This document shows positions 53,327-61,803 of a DNA stretch of 64,000 bases, piece by piece. The DNA lies in the NCBI RefSeq assembly GCF_902830275.1, contig NZ_CADESW010000001.1, forward strand, positions 186,001 to 250,000. The letters run 5' to 3'. The position numbers were made by a program, and so were the translations under genes. This DNA is from Burkholderia stagnalis (GTDB lineage: Bacteria; Pseudomonadota; Gammaproteobacteria; Burkholderiales; Burkholderiaceae). Positions within the stretch are counted from its first letter, which is position 1. Each line of letters opens with the position of its first letter. The notes under the pieces are model-generated. The model was not told the origin of the DNA. It ran no database searches and saw only the letters and a list, made by a program, of their open reading frames with translations.

Positions 53327-55984
53327 TCAACGCGACGGTTTCGCGACGGCCTTCGTGTAGTCCGCGCCGGGGCCGGACGGCGGCGCCAGCGCGGCGCCCG
53401 TTGCCCAGTCGGTCGGCGTGGACGACAACGTGTAGGTCAGCGTGCCGCCGTCGGCAATGGCCGCGAGCGGCAGCCACGATCCCGGGTAGGCCTTTCCGTT
53501 GAGCTGCACGGACTTGATGTACGGCTTGCCGTTCAGCAGCGCCTCGTCGTCGGACTCGATGCGCAGCTTCTTCGTGCCGTCGGCGAGCCAGACCGTCATG
53601 CCCTTGAACTGCGGCGTCGACATCGCGAGGCCGGGCGCCGACGGCACGACCGGATAGAGGCCGAGGCTCGCCCACAGGTAGAAGCCGGACGTCGCGCCGA
53701 AGTCGTCGTTGCCGGGCAGGCCGCCGGGTGCGTTGAAGAAGGTCTTCGTCATCACGATCGGGATTACGCGCTGCGTGAGCTGCGGCCTGCCGGTCCAGTT
53801 GTACGCCCACGGCGTCTGCAGCGACGGCTCGTTGCCGATATACAGCGTGCTGCCCGATTCGCCGCTGTTGAGCGTCGACGCGCTCGGCAACGGGCCGTCG
53901 AACGGATCGGCCTGGCTGAGGCCGAACAACGTGTTCAGGCGCGCGATGGCCGCGGCGTTGCCGCCCAGTTGGCTGATCAGCTCCGTGTAGTCATGGCCGA
54001 TCGTCCAGATGTAGTTCGGCTCGGTCGATTCATGGAAGCCGCGATTGTTGTTGAGACTGAAGTCCCATTGTCCGCTCGAGTTCTTCGTGACGAGCCCCTT
54101 CGTTTCACCGTAGTAGTCGTTTCCGGGCGGAATGTTCGCGTTGAAGATGTTGAGCCAGTTGCGGCCGCGCTTGCGCAGCGCAGCGACGGTGCTTGCGTCG
54201 TCGGCACGGCCGAGCGCGGCGAGGAAGTTGCCGATCGACGTGTCCGTCGCGGTCAGTTCCAGCGTCATCGAGCCCGCGTGATGGTTCCCGGCAACCTCGG
54301 TCGACACATAGCCGTTCTTCAGATAGAAGTCGCCGACCGTGTTCACGCCGGCGCCGTCGTCGACGCTGCCCATGTCGTTGCAGGCGCCCTCGACGAACGG
54401 GCTGCCCGGCCCGCCCGTGCCGAACGCGGATTGCAGCATGTACTTGCGCGCGCTGCCGGTATCGAAGCCGCGTGCGCCGAACGCATAGGCACCCGCGATT
54501 ACGTTCGGTGCGTGGTCGCCTTCCATCGGCTTGGTGTCGTCGCTGCCGTCCACCCAGTGCGGAAACGCGCCGCACTGCTTCGCATCGGCCACGAGCGATT
54601 GCATCATGTCGCCCGTCTCGCCCGGGAACATCAGCGCCTGCAATTGCGTCAGCGAGCGGTACGTATCCCACAGCGAGAATCCCGAATAATGCGTACGGTA
54701 CGCATTCGGATTGCCGGGCACCGGATACTGCGACACGTTGGCCGTGTCGCGCCGGGGCGCGGTGTTCGGCGGATCGGCGAGATTGGCCTGGCGCATGCCG
54801 CGATAATCGCCGTTGACGTCGCTGTAGACCGTCGGTCCTGCCATCGCGTGATAAAGCGCCGTGTAGAACTGCGTGACGTAATCCTTCGCAGTCCTGGCTT
54901 GCGCATCCCCAAGGCTTCCCGTCGCGCCCGGCTGGGCGAGATCGAGCTGGATCGTGTTGAGCCGGCTGTTCCAGGCTGCATCCAGCTTGCCCCTGACCTT
55001 GTCGAACGACCAGCCGGGGTTTTCCGTCGTCAGGTTCAGCCTGGCATTCGCCACGCTGACGGATGAAATGCCGGCCTTCAGCTGCACGGTCGTCTTGCCG
55101 CCACCGGCCTTGGGCACGAACACGAGCGTTGCAACACCGTTGGCGACTTGGGTTGCCTTCGGATCGAGCGGGGTATCGAACGTGATGTAGAAGTTCACCG
55201 GCTTGTACCAGGTGCCGCCGCAGAACGCGCCGACCACCGCCGTGCCGGACACGACGCCCGCCCGCGCATCGACAGCGATGTTGACCGGGTCCGGTATCAG
55301 CGTGGTCGGCACGCCCGACTTCATGCCGTTGCTGCGCAGCGCATTGATGACGAGGGTCGGCGCCGAACCGGACGGATAGGTGAGGCGCGCCATCCCGGTA
55401 CGCGTCGTTGCCGTGAACTCGCTGAGAATGCCATTGCCGGTCCTCACGCCGTAATAACCGGGCGACGCCACCTCGTCATCGTGCGAGAACGACAGCGAAC
55501 CGCCGCCTGGAATCATTGCAACCGCGCCCTGCCCGCGGCAACCGGGGCCCGCCAGATGGGTCAGGCTGAAAAAGTCGATGGTCGTATCGGAGTAGTAATA
55601 GCCGCCGGAACCGTTACCCCATGGCGCCCTGCTGCCGGGCGTATCGGGACCGAAGCTGACCATGCCGAACGGCGCTTGCGCCGCCGGATTCAGGTTGCCG
55701 GGGAAAAGGCCGCCCGCCTTGGGCGCGCCCGTGCCGATGAATACGTTGACGAACTTCGTCAAGCCGGCGATATCGGTTCGCTTCACGACGGCGGACGCGT
55801 TGGCGCCGTCGCCGGTCGTCGCGGGATTCATGCCGGCAGATTCGCCATTTCCTGGAGGACTGGCCACGGCTTCCGAAACGGCAGGCGTGGCGGGTGCGGA
55901 CTCCACCGAATCGCCGCCGCATCCTGAAGTCATCAACGCTGCCGTGATGGCGGCGGCCGCAGCCCAATGCGCCCTTCCATTCAT
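53327..55984 (-). CDS. GH92-family alpha-mannosidase, lipoprotein (second)
   Basis: 885 residues from ATG 55984 (GGAGG upstream), with a signal ending in a lipobox (AALMTSGCGG). It has FVNVFIGTGAPKAGGLFPGN, then SLTHLAGPGCRGQGAVAMIP, then LWDTYRSLTQLQALMFPGET, then ESTEPNYIWTIGHDYTELIS and IGNEPSLQTPWAYNWTGRPQ, then GGLPGNDDFGATSGFYLWAS. In place of the EGNAEQYTW element of its neighbour it reads ESTEPNYIW, so its catalytic acid environment differs. Sequence differences throughout show an old duplication. It lacks the C-terminal extra domain of the first. Gap to the first gene is 68 bp, so they are probably co-transcribed. Confidence 0.93.
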   Translation of the reverse strand: MNGRAHWAAAAAITAALMTSGCGGDSVESAPATPAVSEAVASPPGNGESAGMNPATTGDGANASAVVKRTDIAGLTKFVNVFIGTGAPKAGGLFPGNLNPAAQAPFGMVSFGPDTPGSRAPWGNGSGGYYYSDTTIDFFSLTHLAGPGCRGQGAVAMIPGGGSLSFSHDDEVASPGYYGVRTGNGILSEFTATTRTGMARLTYPSGSAPTLVINALRSNGMKSGVPTTLIPDPVNIAVDARAGVVSGTAVVGAFCGGTWYKPVNFYITFDTPLDPKATQVANGVATLVFVPKAGGGKTTVQLKAGISSVSVANARLNLTTENPGWSFDKVRGKLDAAWNSRLNTIQLDLAQPGATGSLGDAQARTAKDYVTQFYTALYHAMAGPTVYSDVNGDYRGMRQANLADPPNTAPRRDTANVSQYPVPGNPNAYRTHYSGFSLWDTYRSLTQLQALMFPGETGDMMQSLVADAKQCGAFPHWVDGSDDTKPMEGDHAPNVIAGAYAFGARGFDTGSARKYMLQSAFGTGGPGSPFVEGACNDMGSVDDGAGVNTVGDFYLKNGYVSTEVAGNHHAGSMTLELTATDTSIGNFLAALGRADDASTVAALRKRGRNWLNIFNANIPPGNDYYGETKGLVTKNSSGQWDFSLNNNRGFHESTEPNYIWTIGHDYTELISQLGGNAAAIARLNTLFGLSQADPFDGPLPSASTLNSGESGSTLYIGNEPSLQTPWAYNWTGRPQLTQRVIPIVMTKTFFNAPGGLPGNDDFGATSGFYLWASLGLYPVVPSAPGLAMSTPQFKGMTVWLADGTKKLRIESDDEALLNGKPYIKSVQLNGKAYPGSWLPLAAIADGGTLTYTLSSTPTDWATGAALAPPSGPGADYTKAVAKPSR

Positions 55985-56172
55985 TCAGGCCTCCATATCG
56001 TGGATTTCGCGAACATGGCACTTCATTGTTCGCGTCAGTTTGCCCTGAAGAAACGCGTGCCTGCCATCAGGAAGTTTCCCTCATTTTTATTGTTTTTATC
56101 TAAACAGCCTATATTCAAAGCAACTGTTCCGATCAAGCCGATATCGTCGACGCGCATCGCGCGTCATTCGCG
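55985..56172. other. AT-rich spacer upstream of the GH92 pair
   Basis: 188 bp that are clearly AT-rich by the standard of this window (for example TCATTTTTATTGTTTTTATC). It probably holds the GH92 promoter on the minus strand and the end of the peroxidase transcript. No precise -35/-10 pair could be assigned. Confidence 0.4.
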
Positions 56173-57204
56173 CTATTCCACCCCACTATCCCCACGCGCC
56201 AACGCGCGGCGTCGCGCGAACGAATTGGCATAGGCCCGGTGTCGAACCGCCAGCATCGGATCGCCCGCGTGTTCAATGCCGGTCGTCAGGCGTGCGGGAT
56301 CGAAAGCGACGCGCTCCTGGGCCGTCTCGTCCGTCGTCACGTCGGTCAATGCGATTTCTCCAAGATCAACGCGCGGCCGGTCGTCCGGCCAGGCGGCCGA
56401 GATATCGTCGAGCCGATCGCCCGGGCCGGCGACCTGCAGCGTTAATTTCATGCGCGCCTGTCCGCGCGCGACGCGCGTTCGAATATCCCGTTTCAGAAAA
56501 TCCGCCGGCAACGCCGCTGCCCTTTCGTCGCTCCAGTGCTCGACCTCGGTTTCCGGTTCCACGATGTAGCGGCCCGCCGTCCTGCCCCCGTCGAGGCCAG
56601 TGAAGACAAACGCGTGCATTGCATGAAATTGCTCGGTCAAATAGCTGCGCGGGGTCGCCAGCGGCAGCGCGACAAAGCGCCTCGCCGCTTCGTGCGCGAC
56701 GAGATGGCGTTCAAGGAACTCGGGCTGGGTGTCGGCCCGATTGACCGCGTGCAGGAACGCGAGAAATTCGGCCGGTGTGCGGGCGGGAAACCCGTTCGCG
56801 GAATGAGCGACGAGATCGGTCGTCGCGCCGCCCGGCAGCATGAAGCGAATCGCGAGTCCGCGCGGATTCGCGTGCGGCGCGTTGTCGGGGACATCGGGTG
56901 CGCCGCCGAAATTGGAAAACCGAATCAGGATCGGAATCCGTTGCCCCTGAAAGTGCGACGCGACGCTCAGCCGCGCGGCGTGCCGGGTGGCGACGAAGTG
57001 GCCTCGCAGCAATATCCCTTTTGCATGGTTGACGCGACGAGGCGGCGGGGTAGCTGCGCCGCCATATAACGCATCGACGAGTTGCTCCGGTTCGACGGAC
57101 ATCGAGTGTTCCAGTTGATGGATGGATTCGGACGCGGGCCGGCGCGACGCAGCGGCACGCGATGCATGCCGCTGCAACGCTGTCGCAGGGGGCGCCACAC
57201 CCAT
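56173..57204 (-). CDS. Catalase-related heme peroxidase
   Basis: 343 residues if read from ATG 57204, 16 bp after the aldehyde dehydrogenase stop; ATG 57102 (MSVEPEQLVDALYG) is an alternative with a weak GGA site. The small catalase family marks are the distal His in NHAKGILLRGHF, RLSVASHFQGQRIPILIRFS, then SNFGGAPDVPDNAPHANPRG, LAIRFMLPGG, and the proximal R-x3-Y in AVRHRAYANSFARRR. These srpA-like proteins are peroxidases or weak catalases, often periplasmic. The N-terminus has no clear signal peptide. It would remove H2O2 formed by the GMC oxidoreductase of the same operon. Confidence 0.88.
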   Translation of the reverse strand: MGVAPPATALQRHASRAAASRRPASESIHQLEHSMSVEPEQLVDALYGGAATPPPRRVNHAKGILLRGHFVATRHAARLSVASHFQGQRIPILIRFSNFGGAPDVPDNAPHANPRGLAIRFMLPGGATTDLVAHSANGFPARTPAEFLAFLHAVNRADTQPEFLERHLVAHEAARRFVALPLATPRSYLTEQFHAMHAFVFTGLDGGRTAGRYIVEPETEVEHWSDERAAALPADFLKRDIRTRVARGQARMKLTLQVAGPGDRLDDISAAWPDDRPRVDLGEIALTDVTTDETAQERVAFDPARLTTGIEHAGDPMLAVRHRAYANSFARRRALARGDSGVE

Positions 57205-57220
57205 GCGCGCGTTCCGGCCG

Positions 57221-58678
57221 CTATTGAATGGCCCCGGTTTTCAGGGTGACGTGCTTGTATTCGATGAAGTCGTCGATCGCGGCGGCGCCGTTCAGGCGAC
57301 CGAGCCCGGATTGGCGGTAGCCGCCCTCCTCGAACTCGTCGTAAACCTTCGCCCAGTCGTTGATCCAAACCGTGCCGACCTGCAGCGCCTGCGCGACGCG
57401 CAGCGAGCGCTGCACGTCGCGTGTCCATACCGCGGCGGCCAGCCCGTATTCGCTGTCGTTGGCGAGCATGACGCCTTGTGCCTCGGCTTCGAATACCTGC
57501 ATCGTCATCACCGGCCCGAACACTTCCTGTTGCACGATGTCGAGCTTCGGGTCGTCGACTTCCAGCAGCGTCGGGCGATAGAACGCACCGCGCGCCAGGT
57601 CGCCGTCGGTCACGGGGCCGCCGCGCACCACCACCTGCGCGCCGGCCGCGATTGCCCGGTCGACCGCGCGGTTGACGCGTTCGACGTTGGCCTTGTCGAT
57701 GAGGGGCCCCATGTCGCTGCGCGGATCGGCGGCGGGTCCGACACGCACGGCGCGAAGGCGTTCGGCGAGGCGCGTGCGCAGCGCATCCGCGATGCCGCGC
57801 TGCACGAGCACGCGCGAGCCGGTCATGCAGAACTGGCCGGCGAACACGGTCAGCGATTTTTCGAGGATGGGCAGCGCCTCGTCAAGGTCCGCATCGTCGA
57901 ATACGACATGCGGCGTCTTGCCACCGAGTTCGAGTCCGAAGCGCTTCAGCCGCTGCGCACCCACGCTGGAGATGGCCCGGCCGGTGGCGGTCGATCCGGT
58001 GAAGCTGATGACCGGCACATCGGGAGATGCAACGAGAAATTTCGAGCCGTCCGCGCCCGATTCGCTGAACAGGTTGATGACGCCGCGCGGCAGCGACCGG
58101 GCTTCCGAAAGCACGTCGGCAACCAGCGCGTTGGTCTGGGCAGTCTGCCCGGGCATCTTGATCACGGCGGTCGCACCGGCGGCAAGCGCGGGCGCAAGCG
58201 AGCGAATCATCAGCACGACCGGCGAATTCCACGGCACGATGATGCCGGCGACGCCCATCGGCTCGCGCAGCACGAACGAGACCACATCGGGTTTCGGCGT
58301 GCCGCTGTGCCCTCGTTCGGCCCGCGCCAGCGCGGCGTAATAGCGGAGCTTCGATGGCACCATCGAGATCTCGAAGCGCGCTTCGGGCTTGACCTTGCCG
58401 TTCTCGAGCGACAGCAGGTCGATCAACGCTTCGGCGCGTCGTTCGAACGCGGCCGCCAGTTCGTCGAGCACCGTGGCGCGCAATGCGGCGTCACGTTTCC
58501 AGCGCGTGCCTTCAAACGCGCTCAGCGCCGCGGCGACGGCCGCCCGCGCCTCGGGTTCTCCGCCGTCGGCGTAGCGGCCGATCACCGCGCCGGTGGCAGG
58601 ATCGATGGAATCGCGGTGGAGGGGGGAATCGACGCGCTCTCCGTCGATCCAGTGCAGGGCATGAAGCTTGGACATCAT
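57221..58678 (-). CDS. NAD(P)-dependent aldehyde dehydrogenase
   Basis: 485 residues, the usual ALDH length. Motifs: LREPMGVAGIIVPWNSPVVL, then PALAAGATAVIKMPGQTAQT, cofactor loop ISFTGSTATGRAISS, catalytic Glu in LKRFGLELGGKTPHVV and nucleophile Cys in VFAGQFCMTGSRVLV. The C-terminal EEGGYRQSGLGRLNG and KHVTLKTG end are also typical. The change KPSxxT to KMPGQT, with Met-Pro in place of Pro-Ser, suggests NAD rather than NADP preference, which is tentative. Oxidises an aldehyde to the acid; the aldehyde is probably made by the GMC enzyme encoded 12 bp upstream. ATG 58678 follows GAGG. Confidence 0.94.
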   Translation of the reverse strand: MMSKLHALHWIDGERVDSPLHRDSIDPATGAVIGRYADGGEPEARAAVAAALSAFEGTRWKRDAALRATVLDELAAAFERRAEALIDLLSLENGKVKPEARFEISMVPSKLRYYAALARAERGHSGTPKPDVVSFVLREPMGVAGIIVPWNSPVVLMIRSLAPALAAGATAVIKMPGQTAQTNALVADVLSEARSLPRGVINLFSESGADGSKFLVASPDVPVISFTGSTATGRAISSVGAQRLKRFGLELGGKTPHVVFDDADLDEALPILEKSLTVFAGQFCMTGSRVLVQRGIADALRTRLAERLRAVRVGPAADPRSDMGPLIDKANVERVNRAVDRAIAAGAQVVVRGGPVTDGDLARGAFYRPTLLEVDDPKLDIVQQEVFGPVMTMQVFEAEAQGVMLANDSEYGLAAAVWTRDVQRSLRVAQALQVGTVWINDWAKVYDEFEEGGYRQSGLGRLNGAAAIDDFIEYKHVTLKTGAIQ

Positions 58679-58690
58679 GGTGTTCCTCGA

Positions 58691-60346
58691 TCAGATGTAG
58701 CGATGGGCGATGTGCTCGGCCGTCGCGATCGTGGTGATGTTGGTGGCGACGGAGATCGCCTCCGGGAAAATCGACGCGTCGACGACGCGCAGATTGCGCA
58801 CGCCGTGCACGCGTGCGTCGAGATCGACGACAGCGTGCGGATCGTTGATCGCGCCCATCGGCGCCGTCGACGTTGGATGGTGATAGGTATCGAGCGTCGA
58901 CCGGGCCGACGCGAGGATCTGCGCGTCGGTCAGGGCGAGCGGCCCCGGATTCAGTTCCTCGTGAATCAGGTCGGACAAAGGCGCGGTGCGGCCGATGCGG
59001 CGTGACAATCTGATTCCATCCAGGAGGCGCGCACGATCCCGCTCGTCGGCGAGGAAGTTCAGGTCGATGAGCGGTGCGTCGGCGGGGCGGCGGCTCGCGA
59101 GCTTCAGACTGCCGACGGACAGCGGGCGCGTCAACGCCACCGCAAGCACGAAGCCGACCCCGGTCGGGCTCTGGTCGTGCGGAAACAGATGGGTCGCCGT
59201 GATGTGCAGATCGAGATCGCCTTCCTGCGCGGTCGAACTGTTCGTCCAGAGGAATGCGCCGATGACCGGCGACGGGTCGCCGATTCGGTCGGGGCGAGCC
59301 GCGTACGCGTTGTAATAGAACGGATGATCCTGCAGGCGCTGGCCGACGGGGAGCGCCGCGACCTCGGGGATCGACAGTGCGCGCAGGTCGGCGCCCGGAC
59401 CGATGCCCGAGCGCAGCAGGATCGCGGCGCTGCCGTATGCGCCCGCACTGAGGATCACTTCGTTTGCATGGATTTCTTCGCCGCTGTCGAGCCTGACGCC
59501 GATCGCGCGATCCCCGTCGAACAGCACGCGATCGACGAGCGCATCGCCGCGAATCCGCAGGTTCTGTCTGGCGCGAACTTCGTTGGTCAGGTAAGCGATC
59601 CCGGTGTTGACGCGCACGCCGTTGACGATGTTCATCGGATACGGCCCGACGCCGTTCGCGTCCGGCCCGTCGAAGTCGTCGACGGCGCGGTAGCCGTTCG
59701 CGACGGCCGCGTCGATGAAGGCACGCTGCATCGGCGTGACGTCGTCGCGGGTCAGTTGTCGCACCGGCAGCGGTCCCGCATGGCCGTGCAGTGCGGCGCT
59801 GCCGGAATCGCGGTGTTCGAGGCGCTTGAATGACGGCAGCATGTCCGCATACGACCAGCCCGGCAGGTTCCAGTGCTTCAGGTCCTGCGGCCGCGCGCGG
59901 ATCGCGACGGCGCCGTTGATCGCGGAGCTCCCGCCGAGCACCTTGCCGCGCAGCGCGCCGATCGGATGATCGACGTAGCCGGCTTGCGTGCGATATCCCC
60001 ATTCGTGCGGCGCGTCGCCGCCGACGCGGTCGCTGCTGGCGATCACACGCGGATAGTCCCACGCGGCGTAGTTGCGGCCGGCTTCGAGCAGCAGCACGTT
60101 GCGGCTCGCCTTCTCGCTCAGGCGCGCCGCCATCACCGCGCCGGCCGAGCCGCCGCCGACGATCAGCACGTCGACCGTCTGCCGGCCGCTTCGGGCAGGG
60201 CGCCGAGCCGATGCATCGGCCGTGGCCGAGGGTGCCGCGAGCGCGTCGCTGCCGAGCAGCGAGCCGGCGGCAAGCGCCGCGGAATGCGCGACGGCTCGCG
60301 CGAGCATGGCGCGTCGCGCCGGATGTTTGAGCGTGGTTTCGTTCAT
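58691..60346 (-). CDS. GMC-family FAD-dependent oxidoreductase, exported
   Basis: 551 residues from ATG 60346 (GAGGAAAGG upstream). The N-terminus HPARRAMLARAVAHSAALAA contains a twin-arginine-like pair, so Tat export is likely. FAD fold: VDVLIVGGGSAGAVMAARLS; GMC signature 1 GKVLGGSSAINGAVAIRARP; signature 2 GAYGSAAILLRSGIGPGADL; catalytic His in DTYHHPTSTAPMG and Asn in AISVATNITTIATAEH. GMC enzymes oxidise alcohols (choline, glucose, long-chain or aryl alcohols). The close match to choline dehydrogenase/alcohol dehydrogenase subgroups does not settle substrate. Together with the ALDH and peroxidase, a pathway from alcohol to acid with peroxide removal is inferred. Confidence 0.93.
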   Translation of the reverse strand: MNETTLKHPARRAMLARAVAHSAALAAGSLLGSDALAAPSATADASARRPARSGRQTVDVLIVGGGSAGAVMAARLSEKASRNVLLLEAGRNYAAWDYPRVIASSDRVGGDAPHEWGYRTQAGYVDHPIGALRGKVLGGSSAINGAVAIRARPQDLKHWNLPGWSYADMLPSFKRLEHRDSGSAALHGHAGPLPVRQLTRDDVTPMQRAFIDAAVANGYRAVDDFDGPDANGVGPYPMNIVNGVRVNTGIAYLTNEVRARQNLRIRGDALVDRVLFDGDRAIGVRLDSGEEIHANEVILSAGAYGSAAILLRSGIGPGADLRALSIPEVAALPVGQRLQDHPFYYNAYAARPDRIGDPSPVIGAFLWTNSSTAQEGDLDLHITATHLFPHDQSPTGVGFVLAVALTRPLSVGSLKLASRRPADAPLIDLNFLADERDRARLLDGIRLSRRIGRTAPLSDLIHEELNPGPLALTDAQILASARSTLDTYHHPTSTAPMGAINDPHAVVDLDARVHGVRNLRVVDASIFPEAISVATNITTIATAEHIAHRYI

Positions 60347-60496
60347 GTCGGCCTTTCCTCGATGGAGTGCGGCCGCCAGCTTACGAACGGGAGGCACGCC
60401 GGCATAGCCGGCGGCGGGCGAACCGGCAGTTCGGTTTTTCCGAACGGCGCGGTTCGATCGCACGCGGCGTGCCGGCCGGCGCGATCGAGGAGGTCG

Positions 60497-61438
60497 TCAG
60501 GCCGGTTTGGCGCGCGGCAGGATCCCGCGTTCGATCAGCGGAACATCCCAGCTCGCGGGACGGCCGATCGCATCGGTCAGGAAGTCGAGCAGCGCGTGAA
60601 TCCTGGGTGACGTGCGGATGCTCTTGCGATATACGACGGAAACGTGGCCGCCCGGCGGCGCGTAGCCGGACAGCACCGGAACCAGTTCGCCGGAGAGCAG
60701 CGCATCGGACGCGAGGAAGGTCGGCAGGATCGCGAGGCCGAGGCCGGCGATCGCGCCGGCGAGCAATTGATGGCCCGAGTCGGTCCGCATGCGCGTGCCG
60801 ATGCGAAACGATTTCGGCTCGCCGTCGACCGGCAGGCACCACATGCCGTTCGGCTCGCGATTCAGATAGATCAGTCCATCGTGCCGCGCCAGGTCGTCGG
60901 GGTGCGCCGGCACGCCGCGCTGGGCGAGATAGGCAGGACTCGCGCACACCAAATGATGATTTCCGGCGAGCGAGCGCGCCACGAGACTGGAGTCGGCAAG
61001 CGGCCCGATGCGGATCGCCGCGTCGAATCGACCGTCGTGGAGATTGGACAGCCGGTCGTCCGCTTCGACGTCGATGCATAGCGCCGGGTACTTCGCGGAG
61101 AAGCGCGACAGCAGCGGCGCGAGCTGGCGCGTGATGAAGGTCACGGGCACCGCGAGCCTGAGCGTTCCACTCAGGCTCGAGCCGGCTTCGTGTACGTCGT
61201 CCTCGATGCGTTCGAGTTCCTGCAGAAGATGCCGTGACCGCTCGAAGAAACGCGCGCCCGGTTCAGTGAGCTGCAACGGGCGGCCGCGCTTGAGCAGCGG
61301 ACAGTCGAGGCGTTTCTCGAGACGCTGGACACGCTGGCTGACGATTGATTTGGTGGTGCCGAGACGCCGCGCTGCTTCGGAGAAACTGCCCGATTCGACG
61401 ACGGCCACGAACGTGCTCATGTCGGAGAATTTGTTCAT
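60497..61438 (-). CDS. LysR-family regulator of the GMC/ALDH operon
   Basis: 313 residues from ATG 61438 (MNKFSDMSTFVAVVESGSFS). Winged helix: SFSEAARRLGTTKSIVSQRV, then LEKRLDCPLLKRGRPLQLTE. The substrate-binding domain follows (SGTLRLAVPVTFITRQLAPL, then DGRFDAAIRIGPLADSSLVA, then LLAGAIAGLGLAILPTFLAS). This is the CrgA/DsdC-like subgroup (PBP2_CrgA type). It lies on the same strand, 150 bp upstream of the GMC gene, rather than divergent; the most likely target is nevertheless that operon. An upstream extension to 61540 has no family similarity. Confidence 0.9.
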   Translation of the reverse strand: MNKFSDMSTFVAVVESGSFSEAARRLGTTKSIVSQRVQRLEKRLDCPLLKRGRPLQLTEPGARFFERSRHLLQELERIEDDVHEAGSSLSGTLRLAVPVTFITRQLAPLLSRFSAKYPALCIDVEADDRLSNLHDGRFDAAIRIGPLADSSLVARSLAGNHHLVCASPAYLAQRGVPAHPDDLARHDGLIYLNREPNGMWCLPVDGEPKSFRIGTRMRTDSGHQLLAGAIAGLGLAILPTFLASDALLSGELVPVLSGYAPPGGHVSVVYRKSIRTSPRIHALLDFLTDAIGRPASWDVPLIERGILPRAKPA

Positions 61439-61688
61439 GCGCTTGACATGGGTGACGGAGGCTGCCCGAACCCTGCGTCCGCGCGCGCCAGCGCAGCATT
61501 CTAACGTCGTCCTGCCATGTCGCCCGCCGTTCCTGCCCACAAAGCCCGGCTCGCTACCCCTACTTCATGGGGAGATCGTGCGGAGCCTCGATGGATGCCG
61601 CAAGCATGCCGTTACCCACAAATCGCTTTGAAATCAGCGATCTACGGGGTATTCACGGAAGCCGTCGGAATAGCCGGGAAGCGTTGAA

Positions 61689-61784
61689 TGGCGGAAGGCA
61701 GCCGGAGTCGAACCGACCAGGGAGCGTCTGACGCCCCCTACCGGGTTTGAAGCCCGGCCGCACCACCGGATACGGATGCCTTCC
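61689..61784 (-). tRNA. selC: tRNA-Sec (selC), anticodon TCA, CCA encoded
   Basis: The minus strand begins GGAAGGCATCCGTATCCGGT and closes with TGCCTTCC, giving an 8-bp acceptor stem, the length specific to bacterial selenocysteine tRNA. The anticodon arm GCCGGGCTTCAAACCCGGT carries TCA. A long extra arm (GGGGGCGTCAGACGCTCCC) and the T-loop GGTTCGACTCC follow. After the discriminator G the gene encodes CCA. Total length is 96 nt, longer than any ordinary tRNA. It decodes UGA as selenocysteine with SelB. Confidence 0.96.
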
Positions 61785-61803
61785 TTGGGGAAAAAACGCG
61801 GGT

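Noticed and set aside
61693..61784. tRNA read as an ordinary Ser or Leu tRNA because of the long extra arm
   Set aside because: The anticodon is TCA, the acceptor stem is 8 bp and selB/selA are adjacent, so it is tRNA-Sec.
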